Translations under genes and position numbers: made by a program | The notes under the pieces: generated by a model | Databases searched by the model: none | The model's input: only the letters and a program-made list of their open reading frames with translations | What the model was told of the DNA's origin: nothing | DNA from: an uncultured Acidobacteriia bacterium | GTDB lineage: Bacteria; Acidobacteriota; Terriglobia; Bryobacterales; Bryobacteraceae | DNA length: 32,704 bases | Reading direction: 5' to 3' | Assembly (NCBI GenBank): GCA_903882645.1 | Contig: CAIRXZ010000280.1 | Location: forward strand, 1 to 32,704 | Shown: positions 30,735-32,704 of the stretch, piece after piece | How the letters are laid out: each line of letters opens with the position of its first letter | Numbering within the stretch: the first letter of the stretch is position 1

Positions 30735-32336
30735 TTACAGCTTCAACTCCCAGCCTTTACGGAACACGGGCTTGACGAGCCTGTTCCCCTCGGCGCTGTT
30801 GGTGAAGCGGACGTTCCGGCTATCCCATTCAAGCTTGCCCGGAACGCGCAAAGCGATGGCCGCCAGCGCCAGCCATTCGGCGAAGGGCGCGGTGACGCTG
30901 AAGTCGGAGCACGATGGGTCGCCGCCCTTGCAGGCGCGAATCCAATCGGCCATGTGACCGGGCGAGCGCGTCAGCAACTGCGGCGGCAGCGCGTAATCCT
31001 TCCACCTGGCGGCGGGCAGCAGCCATACGCCCTCGCCGCGCTCCGTGGTCGCCATGACGCCCTTGGTTCCGACGAAGACGGCGCCGTGGCCGCTGAGGAT
31101 GCCGGGCGCCGGAGGGCTGGGGCCGGGCCCGAATACCTTGACATCGCGGCCGCCGGGCGAGACCACCGGACGCGGTCCGGCCGCGCCCCTGCCGGCGGCC
31201 GGCGCCCGCCCGCCCGCGGTTGCCGGACCCGCGCCAGGGGCGCCCGCCGTTCCACGGCCCGGCGCTCCGCCCGGCGCCGCGCCGCCGAATCCGCCGCGCC
31301 CGCCCGTCGGCCGGCCCTTGTCGGACAGGTTGTTCGCGGGCGGCAGGATGGTTTCGCCTTCCATGCCAGGGACGTGGTAGGCTTCGGGGTCGCCGGGCCG
31401 CACGGAATCGTGGTAGAAAACCTTCACGGCGGGCATGCCGCCGCGCGCTGGAAAGTCGAGCCGCACCACGGCGCGGTCGGGATAGGTGATGCTGCTCCTG
31501 CCTTCCACCGTCACGCACTCCACCGTGGTGGGAGCGCCCAGTTGCAGCGCGAATTGAACGGGGCTGGCGGTGTGCGTGGCCCAATTGCCGATCTGGCTCG
31601 TGCCGAAATCCAGAAAGCCCCGCCAGTTGTAGGGCACGTACTCGGCGCTGAACGGACGCGGCATAGCGCCGCCCTGCCACAGCTCCCAATCCAGGGTCGG
31701 AGGAACCGGGTCCTCCTTGGGAGGCTCTTGAAGGCCCGTCGGGTGCGTGCCGGGGCCGGTCGAGATGTGGGCCTCCGTGACGTCGCCGATCACCCCGGAC
31801 CAGATCATCTCGGCGCACACGCGCGTACACTCATGCGAGAATCCCTGGTTGCCCATCTGGGTGGCGACTTTGTACTTGACCGCCGCCTCCTGGAGCAGGC
31901 GCGCCTCCCACGGCGTCCTGGTCAGCGGCTTCTCCACAAAGACGTGCTTGCCGCGCTGCATGCAAGCCAGGGCCGCGGCGGCGTGCATGAAATCCGGAAT
32001 CCCCATGGTGCACGCATCGATGTTCTTGGCTTCCTTGTCCAGCATGACGCGGAAGTCCTTGTACTTGGGGACCTTTTCGAAGCGCTTGAAGTTCGCCGCG
32101 GCGCGGTCCGAATCCACGTCGCACATGGCCACGATGTTCTCGGTTCGCGCGGCGTCCACCAGGTCCGCGCCGCCCTGGCCGCCACAGCCGATGGAAGCGA
32201 CATTCAGCTTGTCGTAGAAGGGTTTGTATCCCAAAGCCCGGAGCGCCGGCACGCTGCCGTAGCCGCCGGCCGGTACTGCGCCGGCCAGGAGCGCCCCATA
32301 GAAAAAGTGACGTCTTGAAAGACCGCTGTCGGACAT
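30735..32336 (-). CDS. Gfo/Idh/MocA-family oxidoreductase with twin-arginine signal and Gly/Ala/Pro-rich insert
   Basis: 533 residues from ATG 32336. Twin-arginine signal at 6-13 (LSRRHFFYG). Rossmann motif IGCGGQG at 49-55, MGIPDFMHA at 111-119, and the catalytic EKP at 135-137 (VFVEKPLTR). The C-terminal domain contains FLDFGTSQIGNWATHTASP, typical of the secreted Planctomycetes/Acidobacteriota subgroup. Residues about 341-391 (nt 31164-31316) are a low-complexity run of Gly, Ala, Pro and Arg (GRPTGGRGGFGGAAPGGAPG and so on) that interrupts the domain between NNLSDK and PVVSPGGRDVKVFG. It is in frame and the flanks are conserved, so the gene looks functional. It probably oxidises a sugar in the periplasm, together with the downstream isomerase. 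A TTGACA promoter lies 85 nt upstream. Confidence 0.9.
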   Translation of the reverse strand: MSDSGLSRRHFFYGALLAGAVPAGGYGSVPALRALGYKPFYDKLNVASIGCGGQGGADLVDAARTENIVAMCDVDSDRAAANFKRFEKVPKYKDFRVMLDKEAKNIDACTMGIPDFMHAAAALACMQRGKHVFVEKPLTRTPWEARLLQEAAVKYKVATQMGNQGFSHECTRVCAEMIWSGVIGDVTEAHISTGPGTHPTGLQEPPKEDPVPPTLDWELWQGGAMPRPFSAEYVPYNWRGFLDFGTSQIGNWATHTASPVQFALQLGAPTTVECVTVEGRSSITYPDRAVVRLDFPARGGMPAVKVFYHDSVRPGDPEAYHVPGMEGETILPPANNLSDKGRPTGGRGGFGGAAPGGAPGRGTAGAPGAGPATAGGRAPAAGRGAAGPRPVVSPGGRDVKVFGPGPSPPAPGILSGHGAVFVGTKGVMATTERGEGVWLLPAARWKDYALPPQLLTRSPGHMADWIRACKGGDPSCSDFSVTAPFAEWLALAAIALRVPGKLEWDSRNVRFTNSAEGNRLVKPVFRKGWELKL

Positions 32337-32420
32337 GATTGGCGAGGCCTCCGCAACGGACCGCCGCATCCGGACGGCCCGCTCCGCCAGAGGATTGCGC
32401 AAAGCGCGCTGGCTATTCCC

Positions 32421-32449
32421 TTGGTATCCGAGCGCGCCCCGGATGTCAA
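32421..32449 (-). promoter_or_regulatory. Promoter candidate for the Gfo/Idh/MocA-isomerase pair
   Basis: On the minus strand TTGACA (32444-32449), a full consensus -35, is 17 nt from TACCAA (32421-32426), a weak -10. A start near 32414 would give a leader of about 78 nt before ATG 32336. It lies close to the end of the adjacent transposase gene. Confidence 0.5.
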
Positions 32450-32486
32450 GCGCCGTCGGAGGGGTGCACGACAAAAAAGTGGGTAA

Positions 32487-32704
32487 TCAGGCGGCTCGGG
32501 AACGGGTTTCCCAGTAGTCTTCGAACCTGTGGCTAAGGCGGCAGCAGCGCAAAGCGATGATGGCATTGGCGCCTGCGACAGTCCAGAACGACCCGGAGCG
32601 TTTCAATCGCGCTCCGATCACGGTTTTGCATCCCGCCTCGACAACGCCGGACCCAACGAACAGCCCTTGTTGGCGGAAAGCTGGATAGCGCATTCGTTCA
32701 GCAT
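32487..32704 (-). CDS. ISKra4 family transposase, 3' part only
   Basis: The frame runs from the right edge of the window to TGA at 32487-32489, giving the last 72 or so residues. The sequence YPAFRQQGLFVGSGVVEAGCKTVIGARLKRSG, then FWTVAGANAIIALRCCRLSHRFEDYWETR, matches the C-terminus of ISKra4 transposases. The conserved Glu in SGVVEAGCK is the last residue of the DDE triad. Nothing is disrupted in the visible part. The element end is not mapped, but GTGCACGACAAAAAAGTG at 32464-32481 is a likely place for it. The rest of the element is outside the window. Confidence 0.88.
   Translation of the reverse strand, partial: AERMRYPAFRQQGLFVGSGVVEAGCKTVIGARLKRSGSFWTVAGANAIIALRCCRLSHRFEDYWETRSRAA

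Noticed and set aside
30720-32318. 532-codon plus-strand frame across the second oxidoreductase
   Set aside because: Arg/Gly-rich antisense shadow without motifs.

Overview
The window reads like a high-GC soil bacterium of the Acidobacteriota, most likely a Solibacter/Bryobacter-type lineage. This is inferred from content: twin-arginine Gfo/Idh/MocA oxidoreductases with a sugar-phosphate isomerase/epimerase, an ECF sigma factor translationally coupled to a Ser/Thr kinase with TPR repeats, an S55 (SpoIVB-type) peptidase next to a beta-propeller protein, PL5-like alginate lyase, and intergenic DNA full of short palindromic repeats. No rRNA, tRNA or CRISPR was seen.

Layout. 1-470: end of a small exported protein and a decayed MarR-like fragment. 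629-3186 (minus): Gfo/Idh/MocA oxidoreductase, a small membrane-anchored protein and a transaldolase-like fructose-6-phosphate aldolase. 3271-6467 (plus): housekeeping genes miaB, a DUF151 bifunctional-nuclease protein and tyrS. 6468-8435: a secreted hypothetical protein bracketed by two copies of a 64-bp repeat, then a minus-strand family 2 glycosyltransferase. 8598-14810 (plus): S55 peptidase, beta-propeller protein, YihY-type membrane protein and an alginate-lyase-family protein. 14819-17354 is a mobile/toxin island: cloverleaf-like repeat, a PIN-toxin remnant, an intact VapBC pair, and a complete ISAzo13-type insertion sequence with terminal inverted repeats and a TTA target duplication.

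17932-23625 (minus) is the most striking block. It encodes, in transcription order, a cobalamin-binding corrinoid protein, a homocysteine S-methyltransferase-type enzyme, a DUF1638 protein, a RACo-type ferredoxin/ATPase that reactivates corrinoid proteins, and a uroporphyrinogen-decarboxylase-family methyltransferase. Together these look like a complete corrinoid-dependent methyl-transfer (demethylation) pathway whose acceptor may be homocysteine. Arrays of short hairpins sit between its genes and at its head.

23828-25252 is a FucP-like sugar transporter. 25341-29553 is a three-gene operon (ECF sigma, Ser/Thr kinase-TPR, secreted protein) with ATGA overlaps at both junctions and a clear promoter. 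29672-32336 (minus) holds a secreted isomerase/epimerase and a second Gfo/Idh/MocA oxidoreductase, probably for sugar conversion in the cell envelope. The window ends in the 3' part of an ISKra4-type transposase.

Two window-wide signals stand out. One is a family of GTGGGGC-prefixed hairpins in intergenic DNA. The other is a recurrent TACAAT box 6-9 nt before a start codon, suggesting leaderless transcripts.
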